A DNA stretch of 44,764 bases from Candidatus Poribacteria bacterium (GCA_012963885.1 DTUY01000281.1:1-44764), one strand, 5' to 3'. Positions 35,126-44,699 are shown, counted from the first letter of the stretch. The notes: generated by a model from the letters alone, not told the origin. A program made the numbers and translations.

Positions 35126-35414
35126 CCGTGTCTAGCCAAACACACTATCCTGCGCTGTGTAACCCTGATCCTATTGGCTTAGTAGGTAACCGCAGTTTAT
35201 ACCCAAACTTATCAATCAGCACAGTCTATATTACTGTTTGAACTATATTTTTTCCAACATCCTTGGCCTTAGACTGATTTGACCGAATACTCACTGCACC
35301 ATTTTCACCTGCCAGCGACGAAAGAAATTTGAAGGCGCTAACCACTTCTTTAAAATAAAAAAACAGAAACACCCTCAATATTTCAACCGGTGAAAGCGCT
35401 CTTATCTCTTAAGC

Positions 35415-36182
35415 TCATGAATCCTTGCGATGTTCTTCTGCAGCATCTTGTGGCTGATAGCCAACAACTTGACGGGAGTGAGATATGTCTCGGTAACTCC
35501 ATTTGTTGTCCGATACGACAAAGAAAGTGTCGAATCGGAGGTCATCTGGTGCTTCAATACATTTCTCAACCATCTGCGCAATATCGTCTTGACTACACCA
35601 AACGGAGAAATGCCGTGGGGAAGTCGGTCGATTTTCCCGATTTACAGCACCAATACGCAAGCAGATGACGGAAATATCATATGTGTCAGAGAAATGCCTA
35701 GCCAATGCTTCACCCCATACCTTCGTGCATCCATAAAGACCACTAGGCCTAGTGACGGATTCGTGGGTTAATTTCGGCCAGTTCTCAGATACTTGGTTAT
35801 AATCGCCTTTAACAATTGCGCCATAAGGTAACTCACGCTCCCAGTTGCTGATTGTTGATCCGCTACTGGCATAGATGATACGTTTCACTCCAGCTCGCCG
35901 AGAAGCTTCAAATACGTTGTAGGTGCCGAGAACATTAGGACCCAACAAATCATCCCATGTTGCACCGCCGTCAGCCACCGCCGCTAGATGCACAACCACA
36001 TCCTGTCCATCAAAGGCAGGTTGAATCTCCTCCAGATTGGCAATGTCGGCTTGGTAACATTCCAGTCCTGAGATGCGACGCCGATTCAACGCACGCAGGG
36101 TATACTTGCTTTCTAATCGGTTACGGACAACACTACCTATCAAACCACTCATGCCAGTAACCAATATTTTTCTCGCTGCCAT
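35415..36182 (-). CDS. NAD-dependent epimerase/dehydratase (extended SDR), uronate dehydrogenase-like
   Basis: This 255-residue SDR has the nucleotide motif 'TGMSGLIG' (9-16), the catalytic Tyr150-x-x-x-Lys154 ('YGCTK') and Ser107/Ser109 in 'ASSGST'. The short length and the 'DVVVHLAAVADGG' and 'NVLGTYNVFEASRRAGVKR' segments are close to uronate dehydrogenases and related sugar SDRs. An 'ggaggg' ribosome binding site lies 12 nt before the ATG. The gene converges on the membrane protein gene and diverges from the creatininase gene. The sugar substrate is an inference. Confidence 0.85.
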   Translation of the reverse strand: MAARKILVTGMSGLIGSVVRNRLESKYTLRALNRRRISGLECYQADIANLEEIQPAFDGQDVVVHLAAVADGGATWDDLLGPNVLGTYNVFEASRRAGVKRIIYASSGSTISNWERELPYGAIVKGDYNQVSENWPKLTHESVTRPSGLYGCTKVWGEALARHFSDTYDISVICLRIGAVNRENRPTSPRHFSVWCSQDDIAQMVEKCIEAPDDLRFDTFFVVSDNKWSYRDISHSRQVVGYQPQDAAEEHRKDS

Positions 36183-36670
36183 AGTATTTCAATGTCCCTC
36201 CAAAGACAGTACCTCTATTTTGACGTCATCTCAAATTCAGGTAACGCTTTATTATATAAAACTCTGGGTTCAGAAACATAATTAAATTGCCCACCTGAGA
36301 ACAATAAATTTTCCGGGTATCCCGATATCTTCCCATCAATTTCAATGACAGCCCAGAACACGTCCAAGGAAAAAAGAACCTCTTAATTTATATTCACAGT
36401 GATATTCGGTTTTGGTTGGCGAGATTTCTCGATTGCTATGGAGGTCTCAAAGTAACTTCCAGTCTAACATTACCCGTCTGGTCAAAACATAATATACTTC
36501 AGTTTTTCTTAGGTAACCAAAGAAAAATCTTTATTAAACAATTACCATCAGGACTAATAAACGCCAAAATCAGGTTTTTATTGACCTGGGTTGGAAGAAA
36601 TTGGTAAGATTGCTGGAGATGACATTCAGCGGACAGAATAAACGCAATAGTTCGATATAAGGGGGAGTTA
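36183..36670. other. Divergent intergenic region carrying a promoter for the creatininase gene
   Basis: There is no gene in this 488-bp region. The plus strand holds TTGACC (36581-36586) and TAAGAT (36605-36610) with an 18-bp spacer, about 55 nt before the creatininase start codon. No promoter was clearly seen for the opposite gene. Confidence 0.4.
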
Positions 36671-37360
36671 ATGCCAGGAAAAAGTGTATTTCTAGGAGAA
36701 TTGACGCGGAAGGAATTAGGGAAGGCCATTTCCAGTGGCACAGTCGAAGGTGCAATCGTTCCAACTGGTGCCTTGGAACAACATCAGGATCATTTAGCTA
36801 TGATCCACGACACAGTTAGCGTTACTGAGATAGCTGAACGGACCGCGAGGCAATTTTATCCACATATGTTAGTAACACCTACCATTTCCATGTCAGTATC
36901 CGAACACCACATGGCACATGGAGGTGCCTTGACTATTCGGCCTGAGATATTCTTGGAGTATGTCTATGATGTATGCCACAGCCTAAAACGCCTGGGCATA
37001 TCCAAGGTTATGGTACTCAACGGGCACGGTGGAAATATGCGGCAGAATCTGGAACCGAAAGCACCTGATCAGATTAAGAAGCTAGATGATCTGGGTGTCA
37101 CCTACATTACCTATTGGAGAACCTGTCCGGAATCCTTTTATGAGCAGAACCTGGAGTTGGAGCGGAGTGCTGGTCATGCAGGAGAATTTGAAACCTCTTT
37201 TGCCATGGTGGCTTTCCCGCAACATATTCGACAGGATCAGATCAACTACGAAAACGCGAAACTCGCTAGCATTCCTAAAGGAGGGCATATCCTCGACGCT
37301 GTCATTAATGGCGTTACGGAACAAGTTTGCCAGATGCTGGGGCGAGAAATTAATGCATAA
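36671..37360 (+). CDS. Creatininase-family amidohydrolase
   Basis: This 229-residue protein has the creatininase fold, a metal-dependent amidohydrolase or peptidase family that includes creatinine amidohydrolase, MftE and FAPy deformylase. Metal ligands are visible: Glu36 and His38 in 'GALEQHQDHL', Asp47, 'NGHGGN' with His119, and Glu172 in 'AGHAGEFETS'. These are all the expected sites. The ribosome binding site 'gggggag' is strong. The RidA-like gene starts 21 bp later, and the two probably form one operon that handles an amide and a reactive enamine/imine intermediate. The substrate is unknown. Confidence 0.88.
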   Translation: MPGKSVFLGELTRKELGKAISSGTVEGAIVPTGALEQHQDHLAMIHDTVSVTEIAERTARQFYPHMLVTPTISMSVSEHHMAHGGALTIRPEIFLEYVYDVCHSLKRLGISKVMVLNGHGGNMRQNLEPKAPDQIKKLDDLGVTYITYWRTCPESFYEQNLELERSAGHAGEFETSFAMVAFPQHIRQDQINYENAKLASIPKGGHILDAVINGVTEQVCQMLGREINA

Positions 37361-37381
37361 CAAATTTGGAAAGGAACTAAA

Positions 37382-37975
37382 ATGATCAGCCAAGATAGCC
37401 CATGGAATCGCAATTTTGATGTATACCACAGACTGAAGAAACTCAACATCGATCTCGGCAAGCAAGAGGATTCGATCTCGGCTCCCAAAGGTCGACGCAT
37501 CTGTTCACTCGCCTTTACACCATCCGGACTAGTTTTCACCTCAGGAACCGGTGGCGGCTCAGGAGCGTTGACTAATGATGATCAGGACGTGGAAGTTGGT
37601 TACCAATCAGGACGCGAAGCGGGGATTAAACACGTCCGTGCTTTACATTGGGGACTAGATCCTTTTGGCACTTTAAATGATATCTGGTATTGTGTTAAGT
37701 GCATTGGCATGGTCAACTCGCATGGTGGTGGTTCTTTTTCCAAATCGCCTCGTGTGGTAGATGGCTACACCAAGGTTTTTCACGACGTATTTGGTGGGCC
37801 GCTGTCTGAATCGGCTGAGGATGGAATGGATACATCACTATCCGGATGGCATACTCGCAGTGCGGTCGCTGGCTTTGATTTGCCAGGGCATTGCAGTATC
37901 GAACCGGAGATGATTGTTCAAATTGATCCGGAACTGGCAATCAAAATCATCCGTGAGCGAGGACCCCACATTTAA
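37382..37975 (+). CDS. RidA/YjgF-like protein
   Basis: This 197-residue protein has the RidA fold used to deaminate reactive enamines and imines or, in variants, as ring hydrolases. The N-terminal 'VYHRLKKLNIDLG' and the core 'GLVFTSGTGG' match the longer YjgF/L-PSP branch. The C-terminal 'TRSAVAGFDLPGHCSIEPEMIVQI' matches 'R-S-A-V-G-V-..-L-P' of that family. It is longer than classical RidA (about 130 residues) because of a middle segment. The ribosome binding site is 'aaaggaa'. It follows the creatininase-family gene closely. Confidence 0.8.
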   Translation: MISQDSPWNRNFDVYHRLKKLNIDLGKQEDSISAPKGRRICSLAFTPSGLVFTSGTGGGSGALTNDDQDVEVGYQSGREAGIKHVRALHWGLDPFGTLNDIWYCVKCIGMVNSHGGGSFSKSPRVVDGYTKVFHDVFGGPLSESAEDGMDTSLSGWHTRSAVAGFDLPGHCSIEPEMIVQIDPELAIKIIRERGPHI

Positions 37976-38596
37976 TTTAGCGATTCGCATTTCCGGATAG
38001 TCTGAGCATCGTTCAAGCCTTTATGAGCGCCTTCATTTGTGGGTTAACTTCGAGAGCTATTTTGCCAATTTACATTTACCTTGTTCAAAATAGAAGACTC
38101 TAAGATTGGACCCCCAAAGCCGAGGTAAATCGTACACTCATAACCCATTGTTCTTATCAACAACTCCCACATACACCTTATACAAATTCTAGAGGTTGTT
38201 CCAATACTAGTAGATATTCTTTAGCGAATTCTACCATAGTTCAATCATGTTGGTTACCGTTAGGTCTATTCTGAATATACTTTAACCAATACGGCATCTA
38301 AATCACTGCTAACCTGAATTTCGTTGTTTCTCTTTCTGGCCTGTGCGATGGTTTCCTTCAAACAGATAATCTGAAGCCTAACACCTCGTCAAACCCAAAC
38401 TCAAATCTCTTGTGCCTATGGATCATTTTATAGGGCCAGTAGTGTCGAGAGCCATTTTTGAGTCAAGAACATGAAGTGCTTGGGCTGTTGGTAATTGTCA
38501 GAGTTGCCATCTACAGGAATTTGTTTTGCTTTCTAGTAGCAGAACACCAATCTAAACATCAGGAAATCCAACTTGAAAAATGGTAGTGAAAGTTAA
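37976..38596. other. Intergenic region with no recognisable gene
   Basis: About 620 bp between convergent genes. I see no ORF that can be supported, no clear hairpin and no repeat. It may hold unrecognisable remains of a lost gene. Confidence 0.35.
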
Positions 38597-39787
38597 TTAT
38601 CTGGTAATATCTGCATCTAAATTACCTGTGATTTCATTTTCGCTGATTTCAATCCGTTTGGCTTTTTGCCCAACAACAATTCCTACGCGTTGGGTAGCAT
38701 TACCATATTCGGTTTTGTTACCGATCCAATTGTTGACAATCCCTATGTCGTTGGTTTCTCCATCGATTGTAATCCCATTCCCATCTCCTTGCGTGCCGTT
38801 ATTGTAAATCCCATTAGCCTCTAAACGGTTTCGGTGACCTCCTGTACATTCAGGTTCGTTCCGGAAGTAAATTCCATGACTGGCATTACTGAGAACCAAG
38901 TTATCTATTAGCAGGTTATCAGAATCTTTGTGACCGATTGAGATCCCGTATTGGCCGTTACTTCGTAACTCGTTACCTTCGAAGATCCCATGCCGAACAC
39001 GCCAGCATAGAAACAGCCCGTCTCCTTCATTTTCATAAGCAGTATTGTTACGAATAACTGGTCTCTGCGATCCACTGCCAGGATGGAATCCCAAGTTGGA
39101 ATTATGGTATGACTGGCAATTTTCGATCACAATGTCATTGCTCTGCTGAAAACTGTAACCATCTCCATTATAATCATGAACTACACAATCACTCATCTGT
39201 GAATTATTAACACGATAAAAGAATATACCTGCTCCTCGACAACCGTTCAAAGGCTGATTGGCGGACCTATTTCCATCGATTGTCAGTCCTTCAATCTCGA
39301 CATTTTCCGCATAATTGGCACTGATAATCGGAAACGCATTTTTAGCGATAGCGTTTCTAAAAACCATACAGTCTGCTTGCAACGGCTTATTAATAACAAA
39401 AGTGTTTTGATCCAATTGGGCAATAATAGTCGCTGTGGTCGTATGAAATCCACCGGACGCATCGTCGCAAACGCTAATTCCGATTCCAACTTCAAAACCG
39501 GTTGGATCCGTCAAGGAAACCTGTTCCTCACCATAGTCACCATCCGTTAGTAGTGGCGAGATGACGCCGGATCCTTTTCGGAGGATAGTATGTTCGGAAT
39601 CCCCAATCAGCTTAAGATTTGATCTGAGGTGAAGTGAATCTTCCATCTGGTAGGTACCTGGCTGAATGTGGATTGTTCCACCGCCCAATGCAGCAACATA
39701 ATCCACTGCAGCTTGTAGCGCGCGGTGATCCGATCCGACAATCGCGGCATCTTTAATTCCAACAGAAATATGAATCTCATTTTTCAT
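38597..39787 (-). CDS. Right-handed parallel beta-helix (pectate lyase-like) protein
   Basis: From the ATG at 39787 the protein is 396 residues. It starts with the pectate-lyase-like strand-turn 'ALQAAVDYVAALGGGTIHIQPGTY' region and continues in short parallel beta-helix coils such as 'NYAENVEIEGLTIDGN', 'NNSQMSDCVVHDYNGDGYSF' and 'NDIVIENCQSYHNSN'. Such proteins bind or cut polysaccharides (polygalacturonase, pectate lyase, C5-epimerase types), but catalytic residues could not be identified. No signal peptide is seen. The long upstream frame to 39925 overlaps the divergent gene; 'aaagga' before 39787 supports the later start. Confidence 0.8.
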   Translation of the reverse strand: MKNEIHISVGIKDAAIVGSDHRALQAAVDYVAALGGGTIHIQPGTYQMEDSLHLRSNLKLIGDSEHTILRKGSGVISPLLTDGDYGEEQVSLTDPTGFEVGIGISVCDDASGGFHTTTATIIAQLDQNTFVINKPLQADCMVFRNAIAKNAFPIISANYAENVEIEGLTIDGNRSANQPLNGCRGAGIFFYRVNNSQMSDCVVHDYNGDGYSFQQSNDIVIENCQSYHNSNLGFHPGSGSQRPVIRNNTAYENEGDGLFLCWRVRHGIFEGNELRSNGQYGISIGHKDSDNLLIDNLVLSNASHGIYFRNEPECTGGHRNRLEANGIYNNGTQGDGNGITIDGETNDIGIVNNWIGNKTEYGNATQRVGIVVGQKAKRIEISENEITGNLDADITR

Positions 39788-39869
39788 TAGTAGATCCTTT
39801 GACTTGAACTGACCTAGCAATTGCAAGTCAGAAAAGATATAATCGTAGTCGAATTTCCGCTCATAATTA

Positions 39870-39898
39870 AGGATAAACTTTATCTGGATTTCAGTCAA
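39870..39898 (-). promoter_or_regulatory. Putative promoter for the beta-helix gene
   Basis: On the minus strand TTGACT (39898-39893) and TATCCT (39875-39870) have a 17-bp spacer, giving a leader of about 75 nt to the ATG at 39787. Confidence 0.35.
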
Positions 39899-39923
39899 TC
39901 GTATAAATTTTATCTTCACCATC

Positions 39924-41273
39924 ATGAATCAGACCAACAAGATGCGTAAAACTGAACATCACACTGTCATTATCGTTGGAGGTGGCCCAGCCGGACTTCC
40001 TATCGCCGCTGTACTTGGTGGGTGGCATCCCTACTATCGGGAGAGCCACATTTTTAGCCAACGTTATCCACAACTTGCCACACTCTTGGGTACACACAAA
40101 TCAACTTTACTGGAACTGGATTTCTCAAAGCTGGCACGTAATGGCATTCCACCAATTGATCTATTCCATCTGCTCCATCATCCAAGAAGGATTTTCCAAG
40201 AACTATCCCAGATCGCGCTCGAATTTCGCCAAGAAGACCCCATAGATTACCTACTTATCACTCAGGAAGAGGTTGGTGGCCTCTGGAATAACGCTCCAGA
40301 AAATTTATTAACTTTATCTCCGGGACAATGGATGGAATTCGCATTTTATCCATTAGCCCAATATGTCCAGGAACAGTCTATCAATCTTAGCGTTAACGAT
40401 TTGATCTGCAAAAGAGACTTAATCCGTTACTATCACCAAATACCTAAACGATTTGACCTAGTCAATCACATTCACACACACGAAAAAGTCATGCGGATCG
40501 AACCACACGAACAAGGATTTCACTTAACCAGTCAGGACGTTGGCACCCAAACAATTCATCAATATACCTGTAAATATCTGATTTACGCTGTTGGCCAACG
40601 TTGCATCTTGCGAAAGCTCAATGTGCCCGGTGAGAACTTACCATTTGTAGTGAACCGTTATGATCGGCCAGAGAATTTTGATGGGGACCGAGTCGTTGTT
40701 GTTGGTGGAGGCAGATCAGCAGATTGGGCTGCAACAGAGCTTTATGATGCCCAGAAGCAGGTTCACTATGTCATGCGCCAATCGTTTGAGCGACACTGGC
40801 GGCTCATTAGCGATAGCCGTGATGGCCTTCCCTACTACGCACGCATTGCTGAAATTATTAAAAGTCAAGATCCACGATTCCAAACGCTTTATAATAGTCA
40901 TCTTCAAAAGATTGAAGATAAATCGAGGAATGGTTTAGTAACAGTAAACAGCAATGGACATCAAGAATTGATAGATGTAGATCACGTGGTTATAGAAATT
41001 GGAGGGATTGCTGATTATTCTCTGTTCAATGGATTTCCTGCGTTGAGGTTAAAAGAGAAATATGATAACTACCGTTTTCAAGTACACCAAGTCGAGACGA
41101 AACCTTATAGTTCCGAAGTTAACAACATTCCGAATCTATATATGGGCGGTTATCTAGCAGAAGGCCTTGGATTGGTAGTTATTGCCATGCATCCAACAAC
41201 CTATACAATTGCAGCTGATATTCTGCAAAAAGAAGGAATCTATAAAAAACCAAGATCTATGATCTCTTCCTAG
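39924..41273 (+). CDS. FAD-dependent oxidoreductase, OSGIN/flavin monooxygenase-like
   Basis: This 449-residue protein binds FAD through 'IIVGGGPAGLP' (16-26) and NAD(P)H through a second Rossmann motif 'VVVVGGGRSADWAA' (257-270). An 'YAVGQR' segment (221-226) is the ATG-like motif linking the two. The pattern near the start ('VLGGWHPYY') and the layout resemble the oxidative-stress-induced growth inhibitor (OSGIN) relatives of flavin monooxygenases, rather than ornithine N-hydroxylases. The start may be at 39924 or at the ATG at 39942. Neither has a clear ribosome binding site. The substrate is unknown. Confidence 0.75.
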   Translation: MNQTNKMRKTEHHTVIIVGGGPAGLPIAAVLGGWHPYYRESHIFSQRYPQLATLLGTHKSTLLELDFSKLARNGIPPIDLFHLLHHPRRIFQELSQIALEFRQEDPIDYLLITQEEVGGLWNNAPENLLTLSPGQWMEFAFYPLAQYVQEQSINLSVNDLICKRDLIRYYHQIPKRFDLVNHIHTHEKVMRIEPHEQGFHLTSQDVGTQTIHQYTCKYLIYAVGQRCILRKLNVPGENLPFVVNRYDRPENFDGDRVVVVGGGRSADWAATELYDAQKQVHYVMRQSFERHWRLISDSRDGLPYYARIAEIIKSQDPRFQTLYNSHLQKIEDKSRNGLVTVNSNGHQELIDVDHVVIEIGGIADYSLFNGFPALRLKEKYDNYRFQVHQVETKPYSSEVNNIPNLYMGGYLAEGLGLVVIAMHPTTYTIAADILQKEGIYKKPRSMISS

Positions 41274-41335
41274 AAGAAAGTATTAAAAGCATCCCATATG
41301 CCAGAAAAAGATCATTTACCATAAACGAAAAGAAA

Positions 41336-43807
41336 ATGCAGATAAAAACGCACATTGCCATTGTTATCTCCATTACAATCCTAGGATATTTTAGCTTCGC
41401 CATCGCACAGGAAAAAACTAACCAAACTACTGACTTGAATAGCGTTCTTAAATTGGGTGAAATGGGGGATAAACGTGCTGTTAAACCGTTGATCGCTGTC
41501 ATCAAAGATAAAAGTAAGAATAGTTATACCCGAAAGCATGCGGCTTCTGTTTTGGCAAAGTTAGGGTCCCTAGCTATTGAACCGTTGATTGACACTCTCA
41601 ACATTAACGATCCTATTGTGCGTCGTCTGGTTGTTGAAGCTTTGGGCAACATTCGGGACAAACGCATTGTTGATCCATTAATTAGGGTCTTAGTAGATCA
41701 GGACGTCCGTATCCGCCGTCTGGCAGTTGATGCCTTGGCAGCATCCGGTGACATCCGTGCGCTAGAACCATTAGTTAATGTCTTACATAATAAAGAAGAG
41801 AAAAGCTCGCTTCGCCGAAGAGCTGTTACTGCATTGGTGCAACTAGATAGAAAACAGGCTGTCAATCCTCTAATTACGGTCTTGACTGGCGGGGACATTC
41901 AAGTTCGCAATATGGCGATAGAGATGCTAGGTAAATTAGGCGATGAGCGTGCAATTACCCCATTGATCTCCACTTTAACAAATCAGAACCACCTCACTAG
42001 ATCCAATGCTGTCAAAGCTTTAGCACAACTTGGTGATGAACGTGCAGTTGAACCGCTCATAGATAGACTAACTGATGAAAATGACCTTGTGCGTTCAAAT
42101 GCCGCCGAAGCCATGACACAATTCGGTGATGCACGCGCGGTTGAACCGTTGATAGCTTCGCTCAAGGACAAGAACAGCTTAGTCCAGTCTTATGCAACTT
42201 TGGCCTTAGGACGTCTGGATGATCATCGTGCAGTTGAACCTTTGATCTCTGCTTTTCATCATGTAGAGAAAAATGTCCAGTCCAATATCGTTCGATCTTT
42301 AGTACAACTTGGTGATAAACGTGCGATTGAGCCATTGATCGCAATACTAAAAAATGAGTCAGTGGACGCCTATATTCGTGGACTCACGGCTGGTGCATTA
42401 GCTCAATTCGGTGATAGCCGAGTGATCGAACCGTTGATTTCCGCTTTGAAGAACCATAATCATCTTGTTCGATCCGATGCTGCCAAAGCTTTAGGACAAC
42501 TTGGTGCTCAAGTCGCTCTTAAACCGCTAATCTCTGCACTTGAAGATACAGAGGGGATTGTCCGATCCAATGCTGCGACTGCGCTAGCTCAATTTGGCCA
42601 ATCTGCTGTCGATCCACTGCTGACTGTAGTTCAAAACAAGAATAAGGATAGTTTTACCCGTGGTTTAGCAGCTAGCGCGTTAGGAGAACTTGGTGATAAA
42701 AAAGCAACCGAACCGCTAATTATTGCCTTAACGGATGAAGAGCCGAATGTTCGCTATGAAGCTGCACTCGCCTTGAGATTACTTGGCGATGAGCGAGCTT
42801 TGGCAGCGCTGGTGACAACCCTTTCCGATGACGAAAAACAAATTCACTATGCAGCTGTTTTAGCTTTAGGACGTCTGGGCGATGAGCGAGCAATCGAACC
42901 GCTGATTGAGGCTCTTTCGGATCAGGATGAGAGACTTCGTCGGTTAGCAGCTGGTGCTTTAGCTGAACTTGGTGATAAACGAGCTGTTAAGCCATTGATT
43001 GGAGCTCTTTCGGATCAAGATGAAGGCCTACGTCGATTGGCAGCTAGCGCCTTGGGACAACTTAGTGACAAAAAAGCTATCGATCCGTTGTTTGCTGCTC
43101 TTTCAGATGAAGATGCTGGTGTACGTCTATACGCAGCGCTGGCCTTGGGACAGCTTGGTGACAAACGCATGGTGGAGCCGTTACTGGTTGCATTGACGGA
43201 TAAAGATGAACGCGTTCGAAGATTAGCAGCTTTTGCTCTGGGCAGATTCGGAGATGATAACCAGGTATTGGAGTCGCTAATCTCATCACTAAGAGACAAA
43301 GATTGGAGAGTTCGTGGTGTGGTGGCGTTTGTCTTAGGACAAGTCGGTGATGTTCGGTCAATTTCTGAACTGGAGCGTTTAGCCAAGGACGAACAGAACG
43401 AAAACGTACAAAATACGGCAACAGTCAGCTTAAACCACGTTAAAGCCAAGAATTTTGCCAACTTAGGGATGAGATTATCTGAAGCAGAACTGCTGGCAGA
43501 GGAAACAGTCAGACGCCAACCGGATAATGTTGTTTTCTATGATACGCTAGGTTGGGTACTTTACAAACGAAAAAAATATATCGATGCAATTACTATTCTG
43601 GAAGAAGCAACCAAACTGCAAAAAGGGGTTGCCGCTGTACACTACCATTTGGGCTTGGCCTATCTCCAAACGCAACAGATAGAAAAGGGCTTGAAACAAC
43701 TTGAAGCGGCTTTCTCTTTGGAAGGGAGGTTTCGGGAAGTAGCAAAATCGGAAGGCTCAGGAATTATACAAAAAATCCCTGAATTCCAGCAACTGGTCAA
43801 CAGATAG
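41336..43807 (+). CDS. Secreted HEAT-repeat protein with C-terminal TPR
   Basis: An 823-residue protein exported by a signal peptide cleaved near 'FAIA' (24). I counted 21 consecutive PBS-lyase-type HEAT repeats of about 31 residues from about 35 to 700, each close to 'LGDERAVEPLI.AL.D.D..VR..AA.ALG.'. The array is followed by TPR-like helices ('DTLGWVLYKRKKYIDAITILEEA' and 'AVHYHLGLAYLQTQQIEKGLKQL'). The repeats form a solenoid for protein binding; bilin-lyase activity is not implied. Several late repeats are almost identical, a sign of recent internal duplication. The start ATG at 41336 begins the signal peptide. Confidence 0.92.
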   Translation: MQIKTHIAIVISITILGYFSFAIAQEKTNQTTDLNSVLKLGEMGDKRAVKPLIAVIKDKSKNSYTRKHAASVLAKLGSLAIEPLIDTLNINDPIVRRLVVEALGNIRDKRIVDPLIRVLVDQDVRIRRLAVDALAASGDIRALEPLVNVLHNKEEKSSLRRRAVTALVQLDRKQAVNPLITVLTGGDIQVRNMAIEMLGKLGDERAITPLISTLTNQNHLTRSNAVKALAQLGDERAVEPLIDRLTDENDLVRSNAAEAMTQFGDARAVEPLIASLKDKNSLVQSYATLALGRLDDHRAVEPLISAFHHVEKNVQSNIVRSLVQLGDKRAIEPLIAILKNESVDAYIRGLTAGALAQFGDSRVIEPLISALKNHNHLVRSDAAKALGQLGAQVALKPLISALEDTEGIVRSNAATALAQFGQSAVDPLLTVVQNKNKDSFTRGLAASALGELGDKKATEPLIIALTDEEPNVRYEAALALRLLGDERALAALVTTLSDDEKQIHYAAVLALGRLGDERAIEPLIEALSDQDERLRRLAAGALAELGDKRAVKPLIGALSDQDEGLRRLAASALGQLSDKKAIDPLFAALSDEDAGVRLYAALALGQLGDKRMVEPLLVALTDKDERVRRLAAFALGRFGDDNQVLESLISSLRDKDWRVRGVVAFVLGQVGDVRSISELERLAKDEQNENVQNTATVSLNHVKAKNFANLGMRLSEAELLAEETVRRQPDNVVFYDTLGWVLYKRKKYIDAITILEEATKLQKGVAAVHYHLGLAYLQTQQIEKGLKQLEAAFSLEGRFREVAKSEGSGIIQKIPEFQQLVNR

Positions 43808-43847
43808 GATAAGTGACAACTCATGTTTTGAGGAATTGCCACTTATC
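43808..43847. terminator. Stem-loop between convergent HEAT and LamG genes
   Basis: 'gataagtg' (43808-43815) and 'cacttatc' (43840-43847) pair over 8 bp, and the stem can be extended inward with two mismatches. It starts directly after the HEAT-gene stop and precedes the end of the convergent LamG gene, so it could terminate both. No T-tract is present. Confidence 0.5.
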
Positions 43848-43868
43848 ACTAGAACTTCAGGTGCTGTG

Positions 43869-44654
43869 CTAATACTCCGTTTTGACAGTCCCCCAAGTTA
43901 TTGCTAACTTCTTTTTAGGATCAACAGCCATGATGACACCTTTTTTCATAATATCTTTGAGTTCATCGGATTTTAATTCGCGATCGACGACAAAAACCTC
44001 ATCAATAACACCACCTTCCATGGCCCAGGTCCCCGGTGCTTCCCCAGCCCCAACCATCAAAAGCCCTGGCTCAGTCGGCAGTTTAATTCCTTCAGCGGAC
44101 TCATCAACCTTTTTACCATCCACGTAAATCAACGCGTTTTTACCATCGTAGGTCATGGCATAATGATACCACTTCTTTAAATCAAACACGAAATTGCCGG
44201 TTTTATCGGCATGGTGCCCCATGTTCCAAAAAGTCTTTGGCGCTGCATCTTGATTCAACATCATACGGTATTCACAACAGTCACCACCAGGGATCTCGAT
44301 AGAAACAATCCCGTCCCACTGGTTGTGTTCTACGACATTAAACCAAGCACCAATGGTAATTTCATTGGTGATTTTTACCGGTTTAAGGTCGAACGCTTCT
44401 ACCGTGGCCACAGAATTGCCGCCCTTCATCTCTGCACCCGATCCATAATTGGGGGCTCCTTTCTTAGAAAACTTAGCCCCATTAAGAAGCTTGGCTTCAT
44501 ATCCGTTTCCAGACAAATCTTTGGAGGTATCCCCTTTTCCTTCATCAAAAGAGAGATAAAGCATCAATCCTTTAGGTGCTTTTTGGGCCGATACACTTAT
44601 ACCTAACCCAAATACGAGACTGGCAACAATTACGGCTAAAACAAAATTCCTCAT
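43869..44654 (-). CDS. Secreted LamG/concanavalin A-like lectin protein
   Basis: This 261-residue protein has a signal peptide cleaved near 'VSA' (23) and a single LamG/laminin-G-like jelly-roll domain. The domain opens 'LMLYLSFDEGKGDTSKDLSGNGYEAKL' and includes 'ITNEITIGAWFNVV' and 'HYAMTYDGKNALIYVDGKKV', which are the usual strands of this fold. Such domains bind or cleave glycans and are very common in Poribacteria. The ribosome binding site 'gaggag' is strong. The end 'AVDPKKKLAITWGTVKTEY' is shared with the partial gene just upstream, so it is one of a tandem set. Confidence 0.9.
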   Translation of the reverse strand: MRNFVLAVIVASLVFGLGISVSAQKAPKGLMLYLSFDEGKGDTSKDLSGNGYEAKLLNGAKFSKKGAPNYGSGAEMKGGNSVATVEAFDLKPVKITNEITIGAWFNVVEHNQWDGIVSIEIPGGDCCEYRMMLNQDAAPKTFWNMGHHADKTGNFVFDLKKWYHYAMTYDGKNALIYVDGKKVDESAEGIKLPTEPGLLMVGAGEAPGTWAMEGGVIDEVFVVDRELKSDELKDIMKKGVIMAVDPKKKLAITWGTVKTEY

Positions 44655-44699
44655 GATTTCTCCTCGTTTTTATGACTTGAAGAATATGAACGGCAAGAA

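Noticed and set aside
36416-36607. Small plus-strand ORF in the divergent intergenic region
   Set aside because: No family resemblance, and its end covers the putative creatininase promoter; likely chance.
39788-39925. N-terminal extension of the beta-helix protein
   Set aside because: It would overlap the divergent flavoprotein start, has no ribosome binding site, and the later ATG has a good one.
41336-43460. Regular 93-bp periodicity that could suggest a DNA repeat array
   Set aside because: The periodicity is explained by the encoded 31-residue HEAT repeats; there are no constant repeats with unique spacers, so it is not a CRISPR array.
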